DNA of 64,000 nt from Pseudoalteromonas piscicida (GCF_002208135.1 NZ_CP021646.1:2854001-2918000); one strand, 5' to 3'; counted from the stretch's first letter, positions 1 through 10,928 are shown. The notes: generated by a model not told the origin, from the letters alone. Made by a program: numbers and translations.

Positions 1-854
<854 letters not shown>

Positions 855-861
855 TTATCCT

Positions 862-2112
862 TTAGCTGCCTATCACACGAAGCAATTGTCCGCATAACCA
901 AGCCATATAAGTACCCAGAGCATAACCAAGCACCGCCAGTAACACACCGACCGGAGCAAGCGCAGGGTGAAAAGCCGAAGCCACCACCGGCGCAGATGCC
1001 GCACCACCAATGTTTGCTTTACTGCCAACGGCAACATAAAACACGGGTGCTTTAATTAATTTAGCAACGATAAATAACAAACCAACATGCACGGCCATCC
1101 AAATAACACCTATAACGACGTATTTAGGCGCTTCAACAATTTTGGTGATATCCATGTGTAGACCAATGGTTGCCACTAAAATATATAAAAAGCTTGAACC
1201 AATTTTTGACGCGCCAACCGCTTCATATTGGCGTGCTTTGGTAAACGAAAGTGCTAGGCCTATAGTCGTTACTAGTACAATGATCCAAAACAATTTGCTA
1301 TGAAGTGAGAATTTCTTCAGTTCTGGGTAGTTGCTACTAAAAAATGGCACCAATAAGTCCGCGGCAAAATGCGCAAGCCCCGTTGCCCCAAAAGCAAAAC
1401 CAACTAGGATCATCAAATCTTTGAGCTCTGGCTTTCTTGAGTGCTCGGCTTCAAATGCTTGCACTTTGTCAATTAAGCGATTGATTGAAGAAGTATCAGC
1501 CCCTGTTCGCGCATCAATTTCTTTATTGCGCGCCGCCATGTAGAGCAAACACGCCATCCATAGGTTTGCGACAACAATATCAACCGTTACCATAATGGTG
1601 AAGATTTCTCCGCCTGCGCCGTAAATCTCTTTCATTGCCACCATATTGGCGCCGCCACCAATCCAGCTTCCTGCAAGTGCTGCCATACCACGCCATACGG
1701 CTTCTGGGCCAGTTACACCGAGTAACTCAGGCATAAAGGTCGCAGTAAGTAAAAGCGCAATGGGGCCACCAATCACCACACCCACAGTACCCGTCAGGAA
1801 CATGATAATCGCCTTTTTACCCAAAGCAGATATCGATTTTAGGTCAATACTCAGTGTCAACAACACCAAACAAGCGGGTAACAGATAATATTTTGCCACC
1901 GTGTAGACATCGTTATTGTTACCATCAACGATACCAAAGGTATTTAACAGAGATGGTAAGAAATAACACATCAAAAGCGCTGGCACGTACTTGTAAAACT
2001 TTGCCCAAACTCCGCTTTTTTGACTCGATGTGTAAAAAACAAATCCTAAAATAACGGCCAATAGGCCCATGATTACCGCGTTATTGGTAACGAGCGCAGC
2101 GCTTTGCTCCAT
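862..2112 (-). CDS. DUF819 family multi-pass membrane protein
   Basis: A 416-residue, strongly hydrophobic protein with roughly ten or more predicted transmembrane segments, resembling the DUF819 (YjcL-like) family. Glycine-rich segments such as GSWIGGGANMVAMKEIYG and, near the C-terminus, GSKANIGGAASAPVVA resemble the paired re-entrant regions of sodium-coupled carrier folds, so a transport role is plausible; the substrate is unknown. A hydrophilic loop at about residues 195-230 separates two halves. The ATG has a GAGGA ribosome site just upstream. It lies between SirB1 and kdsA, where E. coli has no such gene, and is likely in the same transcript. Confidence 0.8.
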   Translation of the reverse strand: MEQSAALVTNNAVIMGLLAVILGFVFYTSSQKSGVWAKFYKYVPALLMCYFLPSLLNTFGIVDGNNNDVYTVAKYYLLPACLVLLTLSIDLKSISALGKKAIIMFLTGTVGVVIGGPIALLLTATFMPELLGVTGPEAVWRGMAALAGSWIGGGANMVAMKEIYGAGGEIFTIMVTVDIVVANLWMACLLYMAARNKEIDARTGADTSSINRLIDKVQAFEAEHSRKPELKDLMILVGFAFGATGLAHFAADLLVPFFSSNYPELKKFSLHSKLFWIIVLVTTIGLALSFTKARQYEAVGASKIGSSFLYILVATIGLHMDITKIVEAPKYVVIGVIWMAVHVGLLFIVAKLIKAPVFYVAVGSKANIGGAASAPVVASAFHPALAPVGVLLAVLGYALGTYMAWLCGQLLRVIGS

Positions 2113-2149
2113 AAATCCTCGCTGTTATTATTTTTTATATAACTATTTT

Positions 2150-3010
2150 TTAATGCAAAATATTATTGTGATCGGCCAACTCTTTGATCTGATGCTGGAT
2201 CACTTCAATAGTTGGGTCGTCCGGACATTCATCAACAAAAAACTGTAAGTCGTCTTTTGCCATCTTCGGACAATTTAATTGATTGAGTAGATACCCTCTA
2301 TCACGGCGTTCGTAAGGGTCGTCGCCTAAGATATCCATCAGTTGTTCGACGCAACTTAACGCGTGACCAAACTTCTCTGCCGCAATGAACGCCCACTTTT
2401 GCTGAGACAAATAAAGCTTTAACGACTCTTCGTTAAAAATAAGCTCCATCGGTTCTTGGTCTTGTTCTTTGTCTTGGTTGCTTTCGTTTTCTGGAACTAT
2501 GTACCAGCTCTGGTGACCTGAGCTTGGCTCAATGACATAACCTTCTTCTTCGCTAAATGCAACGTGTACGATAATTTCCCCTTGATTTAGGGCGAGGCTG
2601 GCTTCTAACTTCGCTCGTTCAAGCAGATGCACTAAAATAAGCCCCAACGCGGTATTTGTACCACTGCGCATGGAAAGCGCATAACAAACGCTATTGAGCT
2701 TATATTCCGGCACCTTTTGACTGCTACCGCTGAATAGCCACAGGGTATAAAAAGCGTCTAAGATTTCATCCAAACATTTATGTTTGTTCGCATGCTTATG
2801 GCGAATTTCATCCACGGCAAATTCAAGCTCTGCTAACTGACACAAAGTTTCATTGGTGTCAGCTTGTGCATCCCAACTTTGCTCAGCCTTGATACAACGG
2901 ATCAACGGCGGATAGTAAAATGCATCTGTATTGTCATCGAGAGATAAGTCATTCTCATCTAACCAGATATCATTCTTCATAGAATTCGGTTTCTCTTGAA
3001 TTGCTTTCAT
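2150..3010 (-). CDS. SirB1 family protein (transglutaminase-like/TPR)
   Basis: A 286-residue soluble acidic protein in the position held by sirB1 (ychA) in E. coli, between sirB2 and kdsA. The central part (about residues 95-175) has the SirB1 pattern: a long helix after the YALSMRSGTNTALGLILVHLLERA segment, then a strand region ending in a GHQSWYIVP-like motif. The C-terminal part (about 205-280) is helical and TPR-like, with a DDPYERRDRGYLLNQL segment typical of the family. The biochemical role is not established. An internal Met at residue 11 is an alternative start. Confidence comes mostly from synteny plus the C-terminal signature. Confidence 0.82.
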   Translation of the reverse strand: MKAIQEKPNSMKNDIWLDENDLSLDDNTDAFYYPPLIRCIKAEQSWDAQADTNETLCQLAELEFAVDEIRHKHANKHKCLDEILDAFYTLWLFSGSSQKVPEYKLNSVCYALSMRSGTNTALGLILVHLLERAKLEASLALNQGEIIVHVAFSEEEGYVIEPSSGHQSWYIVPENESNQDKEQDQEPMELIFNEESLKLYLSQQKWAFIAAEKFGHALSCVEQLMDILGDDPYERRDRGYLLNQLNCPKMAKDDLQFFVDECPDDPTIEVIQHQIKELADHNNILH

Positions 3011-3159
3011 TTAGAACGACTAGTTTACCACTTTTTGTCATATTCCCAAGGGGGGAAATTTAGTAATGCCAATCTATCGTTCGCTGAAATAGTAAAAATG
3101 TTTACTTATTATGGAGATATAGAAGCGCTCGGTGATAAGCCAAGCGCCCATTGAAATGG

Positions 3160-3534
3160 TTAAGCGAAGAAGCCTTGTTTGCTTACGGCGAGGTGCGCGA
3201 TGGCCATTAATACCAATGTTGCAGCGCCTAAAGCCAAATATTTGGTCTTTTTAACACTTGCTTTTGCGATAACAAAACCCAACGCGATATAACCAAAAAC
3301 TAAAACGATTTTTTGGAGCAGCCAAGGTTGTTGTGCTGGATTGAGCCCCGCCGTTACCGCCAAAATAACCGCAGTCACTAACAGTAAAGTGTCTACACTG
3401 TGACTAGTAATAAACACGCCTTTGTTTGTTGCTAACTTACCAGAACCCAAACGCGAAAACGCGCGAGTGTAAAATAGCACAATGCTCAATACCACAAACA
3501 GTAAGTGCGTATGTTTTAACGCCATGTAATCCAT
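3160..3534 (-). CDS. SirB2 family inner-membrane protein
   Basis: A 124-residue membrane protein with four likely transmembrane helices, starting MDYMALKHTHLLFVVLS. SirB2 family proteins typically begin with such a YMALKHxH segment. It sits directly after the HD-GYP gene with only 8 bp between them (3535-3542) and upstream of SirB1 in transcription order. The hemA-prfA-prmC-sirB2-sirB1-kdsA order is conserved among enterobacteria and relatives, which supports the call. Molecular function is unknown; the old name refers to an effect on invasion-gene regulation in Salmonella and should not be over-read. Confidence 0.85.
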   Translation of the reverse strand: MDYMALKHTHLLFVVLSIVLFYTRAFSRLGSGKLATNKGVFITSHSVDTLLLVTAVILAVTAGLNPAQQPWLLQKIVLVFGYIALGFVIAKASVKKTKYLALGAATLVLMAIAHLAVSKQGFFA

Positions 3535-3542
3535 ATCATTCT

Positions 3543-5084
3543 CTAATCAGGGAAACGTTGTAGGATCAATTCTAACTCATTAATACAACGGTTGAATACA
3601 TCTACGAGTTTAGGATCAAAGTGTTTTCCCTTTTGCGCAGTAATCTCTTTCTGCGCTTCTTCTTGGCTCCATGCCTCTTTGTAGCAACGTTTATGGCGTA
3701 AGGCATCATACACATCGGCTAGCGCCACTATGCGACCATAAAGGTGGATTTCATCGCCTTTTTTACCTTTCGGATAACCGCTACCATCCCATTTCTCATG
3801 GTGATCTCGAGCGATTAACGCGCCTGCACTGACAATTTCACGGCGAGAATCTTTTAGTAAGTCAAAACCTTTGTCGGTATGGGTTTGCATGACTTTCCAT
3901 TCTTCGTCATTCAACTTGCTAGGTTTATTTAAAATCGCGTCAGGAATACCTACTTTCCCCACGTCGTGCAGTGGCGACGCCATTTTCACCAGTTCTGCTT
4001 CTTTATCAGAGAGGCCCATTTCTTTGGCAAGCGTATGACAAAGGTACGCCACGCGCTTAACATGATTACCGGTATTGGTTGAATGGAGCTCAAGCGCTTC
4101 ACTTAAACGGATCACCAGTTCTTGTTGGGTATCTTCAATCTCGGCTTGTAACTGTACATTTTCGTACGCCAATTGCATATTCTGGGCAAAAATATCAATT
4201 AAATGACGCTGGGTTTCGGTCAAGAACTCAGGAATACCAGACACAAATAACATCGAGGCATGGTTATAGTCACTGGAGCAATATGCAAATAGATAATTGT
4301 CTTTATATACAATATCTTTATCTTGAAGTGCTCTTAAGCAGGCATCCATTTGATCGCTGCTGAGCACTTCAGAAATCGGCTTACCTTCGCTACTTTCAAA
4401 CTCTCCACGCCCTGCAAATACAACCAATTGATCGTTCATTTGGCCGGGTTCTTTACCCGCTGCAAGAGACGTTGCATACATGGCTTGGTCAACCGTGCCT
4501 ATCAACGACGTGAGTTGCTGTAATACGCCCTCAATAAAACTCTCAATTGAGTGAGTAGCAAAAATATCACGGGAGGCTTTAATGATTTTCTCAAGCCCTT
4601 GTCTTGATTGATCGATGGCGAGAATGTCGCGATATGAACGTAAACTCGACATGACCACTGTAAAGAGTTTTTGCGCGGTGAGTTCTGTTTTCGACTTATA
4701 GTCGTTAATATCGTAATTCACGATAACTTGGCGCTCTGGCGCTTGACCCGGCTGACCAGTTCTTAAAATGATACGGATATGATTGTTTTTGGCGGTTTCA
4801 CGAATATATTTCGCTACTTGCAAACCAGCATCGTCGGTTTCCATGACAACATCCAGCAACACCACCGCAGCATCGGGATTGGCATCGACAATTTTCTTTG
4901 CTTCTTCACCCGAGTAAGCGCTAATAAATTCAAGACGCTTTTTTTGAAACTCAAAGTCACTCAGTGCTAATTTTGTCACTGCATGCACTTCGGGTTCATC
5001 ATCGACAATAATGACCTTCCAAGTGCCTACTTTTTCAGGTTCAACTACGTCAGCGGGTTCGTCTGAAAACAAAAAATCATCCAT
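3543..5084 (-). CDS. Response regulator with DUF3369-type domain and HD-GYP phosphodiesterase
   Basis: A 513-residue cytoplasmic signalling protein. Residues 20-150 form a receiver domain: acidic pair D28-D29, likely phosphoacceptor D78 (LLDVVM) and a lysine in NDYKSKTEL (K132). Residues about 165-325 look like the DUF3369 GAF-like linker with a coiled segment at the end. Residues 330-500 are HD-GYP: H373-D374 in PLHDVGKVGIPD and the GYP signature at 436-438 in HHEKWDGSGYP. It is predicted to hydrolyse cyclic di-GMP under control of an unidentified histidine kinase. It is inserted between prmC and sirB2, an addition to the conserved hemA-kdsA gene series, and is probably cotranscribed with sirB2. 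Confidence 0.93.
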   Translation of the reverse strand: MDDFLFSDEPADVVEPEKVGTWKVIIVDDEPEVHAVTKLALSDFEFQKKRLEFISAYSGEEAKKIVDANPDAAVVLLDVVMETDDAGLQVAKYIRETAKNNHIRIILRTGQPGQAPERQVIVNYDINDYKSKTELTAQKLFTVVMSSLRSYRDILAIDQSRQGLEKIIKASRDIFATHSIESFIEGVLQQLTSLIGTVDQAMYATSLAAGKEPGQMNDQLVVFAGRGEFESSEGKPISEVLSSDQMDACLRALQDKDIVYKDNYLFAYCSSDYNHASMLFVSGIPEFLTETQRHLIDIFAQNMQLAYENVQLQAEIEDTQQELVIRLSEALELHSTNTGNHVKRVAYLCHTLAKEMGLSDKEAELVKMASPLHDVGKVGIPDAILNKPSKLNDEEWKVMQTHTDKGFDLLKDSRREIVSAGALIARDHHEKWDGSGYPKGKKGDEIHLYGRIVALADVYDALRHKRCYKEAWSQEEAQKEITAQKGKHFDPKLVDVFNRCINELELILQRFPD

Positions 5085-5131
5085 ATTGCGGATCCTATTG
5101 AAGCGCCTAACTTTTGTGTGAGTTCATGGCT

Positions 5132-5974
5132 TTACGGCAACATTGCCAAAGTCACTCTATCACACCCTGTCATATCTTTTATTGTAAGTATATTAATATA
5201 CGCCATTTCTGCAAAAAACTGTTGGATCTTATCTGCTTGCTCAAAACCATGTTCAAGTAGCAAATATCCTCCCGAGTTCAGATGTAGCTTAGCCATCCTA
5301 ATGATATGGAAAATATCAGCATAGCCATGATCATCCGCAACCAACGCACTGAGCGGCTCAAATCTCACATCCCCTTGTGATAAGTGGTGATCTGCTTCAT
5401 CTATATAGGGTGGATTACTCACAATCAAATCAAACTTTTGCTCCGCAACCGCACTAAACCAATCACTTTGCAAAATCGTCACGTTATCAAAGCCCAACTG
5501 AGCTTGATTAGACTTTGCAAGCGCTACAGCGTCTGCTGAAGCATCTACCGCTGTGATTTGCCAAGTTGGGTATTCACTCGCTAATGCCAGTGCAATCGCG
5601 CCAGTACCTGTGCCTAAGTCTAGCACCTGAGCGTCATTTGACATGCTGAGTGTTAAAACATGCTCAACCAGTGTTTCAGTATCTGGCCTTGGGATCAGTG
5701 TGCTGTTGTTGACTTTTAAAGGCAGGCTCCAGAATTCTCTTTGACCTGTGATGTGTGCGACAGGCTCTCCCGTAACACGGCGTGCGATATATGCTTCAAA
5801 TCGCTGCTGCTCTAGTGCAGAAAGTTCAGCTTCGGGCCAAGTAAAGAGATAAGTGCGGGTTTTGTCGATAACATGGAGTAATAACACTTCACTATCGAGC
5901 TTTGCTGATTCGGAGTGTGGTAGCAACTCAGAGGTTGCCCAAGCTACGGCTTGGGCAATATTAAGTGTTGGCAT
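5132..5974 (-). CDS. prmC: Peptide chain release factor N5-glutamine methyltransferase (PrmC)
   Basis: PrmC methylates the glutamine of the GGQ motif in RF1 and RF2, which raises termination efficiency. The 280-residue protein has an N-terminal helical domain and a Rossmann methyltransferase domain. The SAM-binding motif VLDLGTGTGAIALALA is visible near residues 112-125, and the catalytic NPPY (SNPPYIDEADHHL) lies near residue 185. Its ATG overlaps the prfA stop codon by one base, so it is translationally coupled to its own substrate gene. Confidence 0.97.
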   Translation of the reverse strand: MPTLNIAQAVAWATSELLPHSESAKLDSEVLLLHVIDKTRTYLFTWPEAELSALEQQRFEAYIARRVTGEPVAHITGQREFWSLPLKVNNSTLIPRPDTETLVEHVLTLSMSNDAQVLDLGTGTGAIALALASEYPTWQITAVDASADAVALAKSNQAQLGFDNVTILQSDWFSAVAEQKFDLIVSNPPYIDEADHHLSQGDVRFEPLSALVADDHGYADIFHIIRMAKLHLNSGGYLLLEHGFEQADKIQQFFAEMAYINILTIKDMTGCDRVTLAMLP

Positions 5975-7062
5975 TAATCGCTTTCGCTCATTGCTGCTAG
6001 TAGATCAGCCTGATATTCGATAACCAGCGGGTCGATAACAGCACCTAACTCACCCGAGATCACTTCATTAAGGCGATAAAGCGTCAGGTTGATACGGTGA
6101 TCGGTAATACGACCCTGTGGAAAGTTGTAAGTACGAATACGCTCAGAGCGGTCACCGCTACCTACTAGATTACGACGTTCAGAGGCTTCTGCCGCTGCAC
6201 GTTTTTCATCTTCTGCTTGCTGTAAACGCGCACTTAGTACAGACAACGCTTTCGCTCTGTTTTTATGTTGTGAACGTTCGTCCTGACATTCAACCACAAC
6301 GCCTGTCGGCAAGTGAGTGATACGAATAGCAGAATCGGTTTTGTTTACGTGCTGACCACCAGCACCTGATGCACGGAAAGTATCCACTTTTAGGTCAGAT
6401 GGATTAATTTCGATTGCTTCTGCCTCTGGGATCTCTGCCATCACTGCAACCGTACACGCAGAGGTGTGAACACGGCCTTGAGATTCGGTTTCAGGCACAC
6501 GCTGTACACGGTGAGCGCCAGATTCAAACTTAAGTTTGCCATAAACACCGTCGCCACTAATGTTAGCGATAACTTCTTTATAGCCACCGTGCTCGCCTTC
6601 GTTCGCGCTCACGATTTCAACACGCCACTTTTGCGTTTCTGCATAGCGGCTATACATACGGAATAAATCGCCAGCGAAAATCGCGGCTTCATCACCGCCC
6701 GTTCCCGCACGCACTTCCAAAAATACGTTGTTATTGTCTTTTGGATCCTTTGGTAACATCAATACTTGAAGGTCGTCTTCAAGCGCAGCAATGGCAGCTT
6801 TTGCTTCTTTATACTCTTCCTGTGCCATTTCACGCATGTCAGGATCTGAGTCTTTTAGCATTTCTTCAGCAGTTGCAACGTCTTCCTGAGCCTGTTGGTA
6901 GGCTGTAAACGCTTTAACTACGTCTTCCAATTCTGAAAACTCTTTTGACAAGGCGCGAAAGCGGTTCTGATCGCTAATCACCTCAGGCGAGCTTAGCATC
7001 GCTTGAACTTCTTCATAGCGCTCTACTAAGGTTTCTAACTTACGATATACAGACTCTTTCAT
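5974..7062 (-). CDS. prfA: Peptide chain release factor 1 (RF1)
   Basis: RF1 recognises UAA and UAG and triggers release of the finished peptide. The length of 362 residues is typical. Two signatures are visible: the stop-codon-reading tripeptide as P-E-T in [17 protein letters not shown] (the family has PxT here) and the catalytic GGQ in [16 protein letters not shown]. It follows hemA by 7 bp and precedes prmC with a one-base overlap, the standard hemA-prfA-prmC arrangement. Confidence 0.98.
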   Translation of the reverse strand: MKESVYRKLETLVERYEEVQAMLSSPEVISDQNRFRALSKEFSELEDVVKAFTAYQQAQEDVATAEEMLKDSDPDMREMAQEEYKEAKAAIAALEDDLQVLMLPKDPKDNNNVFLEVRAGTGGDEAAIFAGDLFRMYSRYAETQKWRVEIVSANEGEHGGYKEVIANISGDGVYGKLKFESGAHRVQRVPETESQGRVHTSACTVAVMAEIPEAEAIEINPSDLKVDTFRASGAGGQHVNKTDSAIRITHLPTGVVVECQDERSQHKNRAKALSVLSARLQQAEDEKRAAAEASERRNLVGSGDRSERIRTYNFPQGRITDHRINLTLYRLNEVISGELGAVIDPLVIEYQADLLAAMSESD

Positions 7063-7069
7063 TTACACG

Positions 7070-8326
7070 TTATTCCTGCTCAATACCTAATGTTTGCTTG
7101 AGTTGCGCTAACTTATCTATATCGCCTTCTTTCGCGGCCTCTTGAATGGCGCGTGTTGGTGCGTGTGTTAGTCGATTACTCAGCTTATTTGCTAATTCAA
7201 TAATAATTTTATCTGCTTCTTTGCCCGATTGTAGCTGATTTAGTGCTTTGTCCACGAGCTCATTTTTAATTTCTTGTGCGCTTTGTCGATACTGCCGAAT
7301 TACATCCACTGAATGTAGCGAACGTTGCCACTCGGAAAACTCTTGCGTGCGTACATCAATGATCTGCTGCGCTTCAATGGCTGCTTGTTCACGACTGGCC
7401 AAGTTTTCATTGACTATCGCCTGCAGATCATCAACTGAATAAAGATAAGCAGCATCCAGCTCCGACACTTGACTTTCGATATCGCGAGGCACAGCGATAT
7501 CGATAAATAACATGGGTTTATGGCGACGTTTTTTAAGCGCTTGCTCGACCACTCCCTTACCGATAATTGGTAAGGTGCTCGCAGTTGAACTAATAACAAT
7601 GTCTGCACTTGGTAGCGCATCTGGCAACTGTGCCAGTGAAATAACACTACCGCCAACTTCTTTTGCTAGGTTTTGTGCGCGCTCAATTGTGCGGTTCGCG
7701 ACTGTGATTGACTTTGGATTATGCTGCGATAAATGTTTAGCAACTAACTCAATTGTTTCACCGGCACCAATTAACAAAACCTGAGTTTTATCCAATTGAC
7801 CGTAAATATGCTTTGCTAAATTAACAGCGGCATACGCCACTGAGACAGCACTTGCACCAATATCGGTTTCGGTGCGCACTTGCTTAGCCACCGAGAAAGT
7901 CTTTTGGAACAAGCGCTCGAATGTTGGCTGAATTGCATGGTGTTGTTTGGCTGTACTAAAAGCTTGTTTAATTTGCCCTAGAATTTGTGGTTCACCTAAA
8001 ACCAATGAATCGAGACCACAGGCAACTCGCATTAAATGGTTCACCGCATCTTGATTCATATGCACATAGACATTTTCTGTTAAGTCTCGTTGCTCTATGT
8101 TATGAAAATCTGACAACCAACCGAGTAGTACTTGGGGATCAGCAGACTCAAGGCTACAATAGATCTCGGTTCGATTGCAGGTCGACACAATCACAGATTC
8201 TTTAAACTGCGAAGAATGTTGGAGTTGGTGCAATGCTTCTGTAAGCTGTTCTGGAGAAAACGCCACTTTTTCACGTAATTCTACAGACGCGGTTTTGTGA
8301 TTGATACCAAGTGCGATGATGGTCAT
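7070..8326 (-). CDS. hemA: Glutamyl-tRNA reductase
   Basis: HemA reduces glutamyl-tRNA(Glu) to glutamate-1-semialdehyde with NADPH, the committed step of tetrapyrrole synthesis in the C5 pathway. The protein has 418 residues. The catalytic cysteine is C50 in VSTCNRTEIY; the tRNA-binding catalytic domain is followed by a Rossmann NADPH domain (LLIGAGETIELVAKHL, about residue 185) and a helical dimerisation domain at the C-terminus. It begins the minus-strand gene series and is divergent from lolB, so the 62 bp between the two starts must hold the control sites for both. Confidence 0.98.
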   Translation of the reverse strand: MTIIALGINHKTASVELREKVAFSPEQLTEALHQLQHSSQFKESVIVSTCNRTEIYCSLESADPQVLLGWLSDFHNIEQRDLTENVYVHMNQDAVNHLMRVACGLDSLVLGEPQILGQIKQAFSTAKQHHAIQPTFERLFQKTFSVAKQVRTETDIGASAVSVAYAAVNLAKHIYGQLDKTQVLLIGAGETIELVAKHLSQHNPKSITVANRTIERAQNLAKEVGGSVISLAQLPDALPSADIVISSTASTLPIIGKGVVEQALKKRRHKPMLFIDIAVPRDIESQVSELDAAYLYSVDDLQAIVNENLASREQAAIEAQQIIDVRTQEFSEWQRSLHSVDVIRQYRQSAQEIKNELVDKALNQLQSGKEADKIIIELANKLSNRLTHAPTRAIQEAAKEGDIDKLAQLKQTLGIEQE

Positions 8327-8388
8327 AGATGCCAGTATTGCTCGAGCCCTGCTTTAAAGCCGGCAATTTTATCAAAAATCAATCGAAT

Positions 8389-8994
8389 ATGGAAAGTAAG
8401 GAAAGACCTTTGAGACAACTTCATTTGATTTTACTCATATTTTTATTAATTTTAACCGGTTGTGCGCAACAATTACCTCAGCAAAACGTAGCACAAGACT
8501 GGCAATCTACGCTAAAACAACAAAAAAATTGGCAAGCGAGAGGTAAACTTGCATTCATTGCCCCAGACAATCGTCAATCAGCTAACTTTAATTGGTATTT
8601 AAAAGAAGATAAACAAAATCTGATTTTAACCAGCTTTGTTGGCACCCGCATATTCGAGCTAGAAGAATTAGACACACATTCGGAGCTGACCTTTGAAGAC
8701 AATGTCCATAAAGGCATGGACAGTAGTGACCTCGTTAAGCGTCTGAGCGGCCTCTCCCTTCCGGTAAATCAAGCCCCTCAGTGGCTAACGGGCTTAGTTG
8801 AAGCACCAGCCAGTGAACTTGATGACCTTGGCAGAATACGCAATGCACAGTGGCAAAGCCCATCTGGCCGAGTGTGGCAAATCACCTATCAGCAATATAA
8901 AATGCAAGACGGAATGTGGCTGCCTAGCCGCATGAAACTCTCATCGACCAATATTGAGGTCAAAGTATTAATCACTTCATGGCAGTTTAAATGA
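8389..8994 (+). CDS. lolB: Outer-membrane lipoprotein receptor LolB
   Basis: LolB accepts lipoproteins from LolA and inserts them in the outer membrane. From the ATG at 8389 the protein has 201 residues with a lipoprotein signal: basic start, hydrophobic stretch and lipobox ILTGC with lipidation site C25. The frame is open back to 8329, but that longer form would put 20 residues before the signal peptide and abut the hemA start, so 8389 is preferred. Motifs such as WQARGKLAF, NFNWYL and the C-terminal WQITYQQY match the family. It overlaps ispE by four bases (ATGA); lolB-ispE-prs is the conserved order. Confidence 0.93.
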   Translation: MESKERPLRQLHLILLIFLLILTGCAQQLPQQNVAQDWQSTLKQQKNWQARGKLAFIAPDNRQSANFNWYLKEDKQNLILTSFVGTRIFELEELDTHSELTFEDNVHKGMDSSDLVKRLSGLSLPVNQAPQWLTGLVEAPASELDDLGRIRNAQWQSPSGRVWQITYQQYKMQDGMWLPSRMKLSSTNIEVKVLITSWQFK

Positions 8995-9839
8995 AGACAT
9001 TGACGCTAAGCGCTCCGGCAAAATTAAATCTTTTTTTGCATATCAATGGCCGTCGAGAAGACGGCTACCATGAACTAGAAACTTTATTTACTTTCTTAGA
9101 TTTTGGTGATGAATTAGCATTTACGCTAACCAGTAACCAGCAGGAAATCGTCATTTGTGGTGACACCGCAGGTATTCCACTTGAAGATAACCTCATTTAT
9201 AAAGCCGCCAAAGTTCTTGAACCCTATAAAAAAATAACTGCTGGTGTCGATATTCACTTAAATAAACAGCTTCCCATGGGTGGGGGTGTTGGTGGTGGTT
9301 CGTCTGATGCTGCCACAACTTTATTGGCACTCAATACGCTGTGGCAATGTCAGCTTACTATCCCAGAACTTGCAAAACTCGGTCTCCAGCTAGGCGCCGA
9401 TGTACCTGTTTTTGTTGAAGGTAAAACAGCTGTAGCCCACGGCGTTGGAGAGCAACTAGAGCCAATTGACATCGTTCAGAAATGGTATTTAGTGGTCGCG
9501 CCACCCGTTCATGTCAGCACAGCATTAGTCTTTACTCATCCGGATTTACCACGCAATACGCCTAAGCTAAAAAGCGGTTGGAAACTCTCGGATACGGGCA
9601 ACGACTGTCAAACTCTTGTCAAAAAGCTTTACCCCGAGGTTGAAAAGACCCTCGCGTGGTTGCTAAAATATGCACCAACCAAAATGACTGGTACTGGAGC
9701 TTGTTGTTTCGCGGAGTTTGAAAATCGTGAGGCAGCGCTGCGTGTGCTCGAAACTCTACCTTCATCTTGGCTGGGCTTTATTGCCCAAAATACAAGTGAG
9801 TCAATTTGTCATCGACAATTGCGCGCTTGGCAAAACTAG
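8991..9839 (+). CDS. ispE: 4-diphosphocytidyl-2-C-methyl-D-erythritol kinase
   Basis: IspE phosphorylates CDP-methylerythritol at the 2-hydroxyl in the MEP isoprenoid pathway. The 282-residue protein belongs to the GHMP kinase superfamily. The N-terminal SAPAKLNLFLHI holds the substrate lysine, the ATP loop is PMGGGVGGGSSDAA at about residues 95-108, and the C-terminal glycine motif is MTGTGACCFAEF. The start overlaps the lolB stop in an ATGA arrangement, indicating translational coupling. Confidence 0.97.
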   Translation: MKTLTLSAPAKLNLFLHINGRREDGYHELETLFTFLDFGDELAFTLTSNQQEIVICGDTAGIPLEDNLIYKAAKVLEPYKKITAGVDIHLNKQLPMGGGVGGGSSDAATTLLALNTLWQCQLTIPELAKLGLQLGADVPVFVEGKTAVAHGVGEQLEPIDIVQKWYLVVAPPVHVSTALVFTHPDLPRNTPKLKSGWKLSDTGNDCQTLVKKLYPEVEKTLAWLLKYAPTKMTGTGACCFAEFENREAALRVLETLPSSWLGFIAQNTSESICHRQLRAWQN

Positions 9840-9865
9840 AAGTAAATTGTTTAAGTTAGCTTGTT

Positions 9866-9894
9866 TTGACTTTTTTATTTCATGGTCATTGCAT
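9866..9894 (+). promoter_or_regulatory. Possible prs promoter
   Basis: TTGACT at 9866-9871 is followed after 17 bp by TTGCAT at 9889-9894. The -35 is good and the -10 is poor. The 92-bp gap between ispE and prs fits a separate promoter, but read-through from lolB-ispE is equally possible. Confidence 0.3.
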
Positions 9895-9931
9895 GTTAGT
9901 CCAAAAAATTCAGTGCCTGAGGAACCCTACC

Positions 9932-10879
9932 GTGCCCGACATGAAGCTCTTCGCTGGTAACGCAACACCTGAGCTAGCTCAAAAAGTTGCAAAACGTTTA
10001 TTTATTGAGTTAGGTGATGCCGTTGTTGGCCGTTTTAGCGACGGTGAAATTAGCGTTCAAATCAACGAAAACGTTCGTGGTTCAGATGTATTCATCATCC
10101 AATCAACATGTGCTCCTACAAATGATAATTTAATGGAGTTAATCGTCATGGTTGATGCGCTACGTCGTGCATCTGCTGGTCGTATCACAGCCGTTATTCC
10201 TTATTTCGGTTACGCACGTCAAGACCGCCGCGTGCGCTCTGCTCGTGTTCCAATTACTGCTAAAGTTGTTGCAGACTTCCTTTCAAGCGTAGGTGTTGAC
10301 CGTGTTCTTACCGTTGACCTACACGCAGAACAAATCCAAGGCTTCTTCGACGTACCTGTTGACAATGTATTCGGTAGCCCAGTGCTAATCGAAGACATGA
10401 AAGAGCGTAAGTTCGAAGATGTAGTAGTAGTTTCACCTGATATCGGTGGTGTGGTTCGTGCTCGTGCGATTGCAAAACTGTTAGATGATAAAGACCTAGC
10501 GATCATTGATAAGCGTCGTCCACAGGCTAACGTTTCTCAAGTTATGCACATCATTGGTGATGTTGCTGGTCGTGACTGTATCATTGTCGATGACATGATA
10601 GATACAGGCGGTACTTTGTGTAAGGCTGCTGCTGCACTTAAAGAGCACGGTGCAAAACGCGTATTCGCTTACGCAACCCACCCAGTGCTTTCGGGCAATG
10701 CTGCGGAAAACCTACGCAACTCAGTTATCGATGAAGTTATTGTGACTGATTCAATTCCACTTTCTGATGAATTGAAAGCGCTTGATAACATCAAAGTACT
10801 AACACTTGCAGATATGATGGCTGAAACTATCCGCCGTATCAGCAACGAAGAGTCAATCTCTGCGATGTTTCAACACTAA
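9932..10879 (+). CDS. prs: Ribose-phosphate pyrophosphokinase
   Basis: Prs makes PRPP from ribose 5-phosphate and ATP for nucleotide, histidine, tryptophan and NAD synthesis. The GTG at 9932 ([15 protein letters not shown]) is chosen as start: it follows a GAGGA ribosome site at about 9919-9923 and gives 315 residues, the usual length, while the upstream in-frame start at 9866 adds 22 residues that do not look like the family. Visible motifs are the ATP-binding flexible loop region [11 protein letters not shown], metal-binding [12 protein letters not shown] and the PRPP loop [11 protein letters not shown]. Confidence 0.97.
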   Translation: MPDMKLFAGNATPELAQKVAKRLFIELGDAVVGRFSDGEISVQINENVRGSDVFIIQSTCAPTNDNLMELIVMVDALRRASAGRITAVIPYFGYARQDRRVRSARVPITAKVVADFLSSVGVDRVLTVDLHAEQIQGFFDVPVDNVFGSPVLIEDMKERKFEDVVVVSPDIGGVVRARAIAKLLDDKDLAIIDKRRPQANVSQVMHIIGDVAGRDCIIVDDMIDTGGTLCKAAAALKEHGAKRVFAYATHPVLSGNAAENLRNSVIDEVIVTDSIPLSDELKALDNIKVLTLADMMAETIRRISNEESISAMFQH

Positions 10880-10901
10880 TCGACACCAAAACTGATTAGC
10901 C

Positions 10902-10928
10902 AAAAAGCACCTCTGGTGCTTTTTTTGT
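10902..10928 (+). terminator. Rho-independent terminator after prs
   Basis: AAAAAGCACC, then TCT, then GGTGCTTTTTTT: a GC-containing stem (AGCACC/GGTGCT) followed by a T run, 22 bp after the prs stop codon. Confidence 0.9.
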
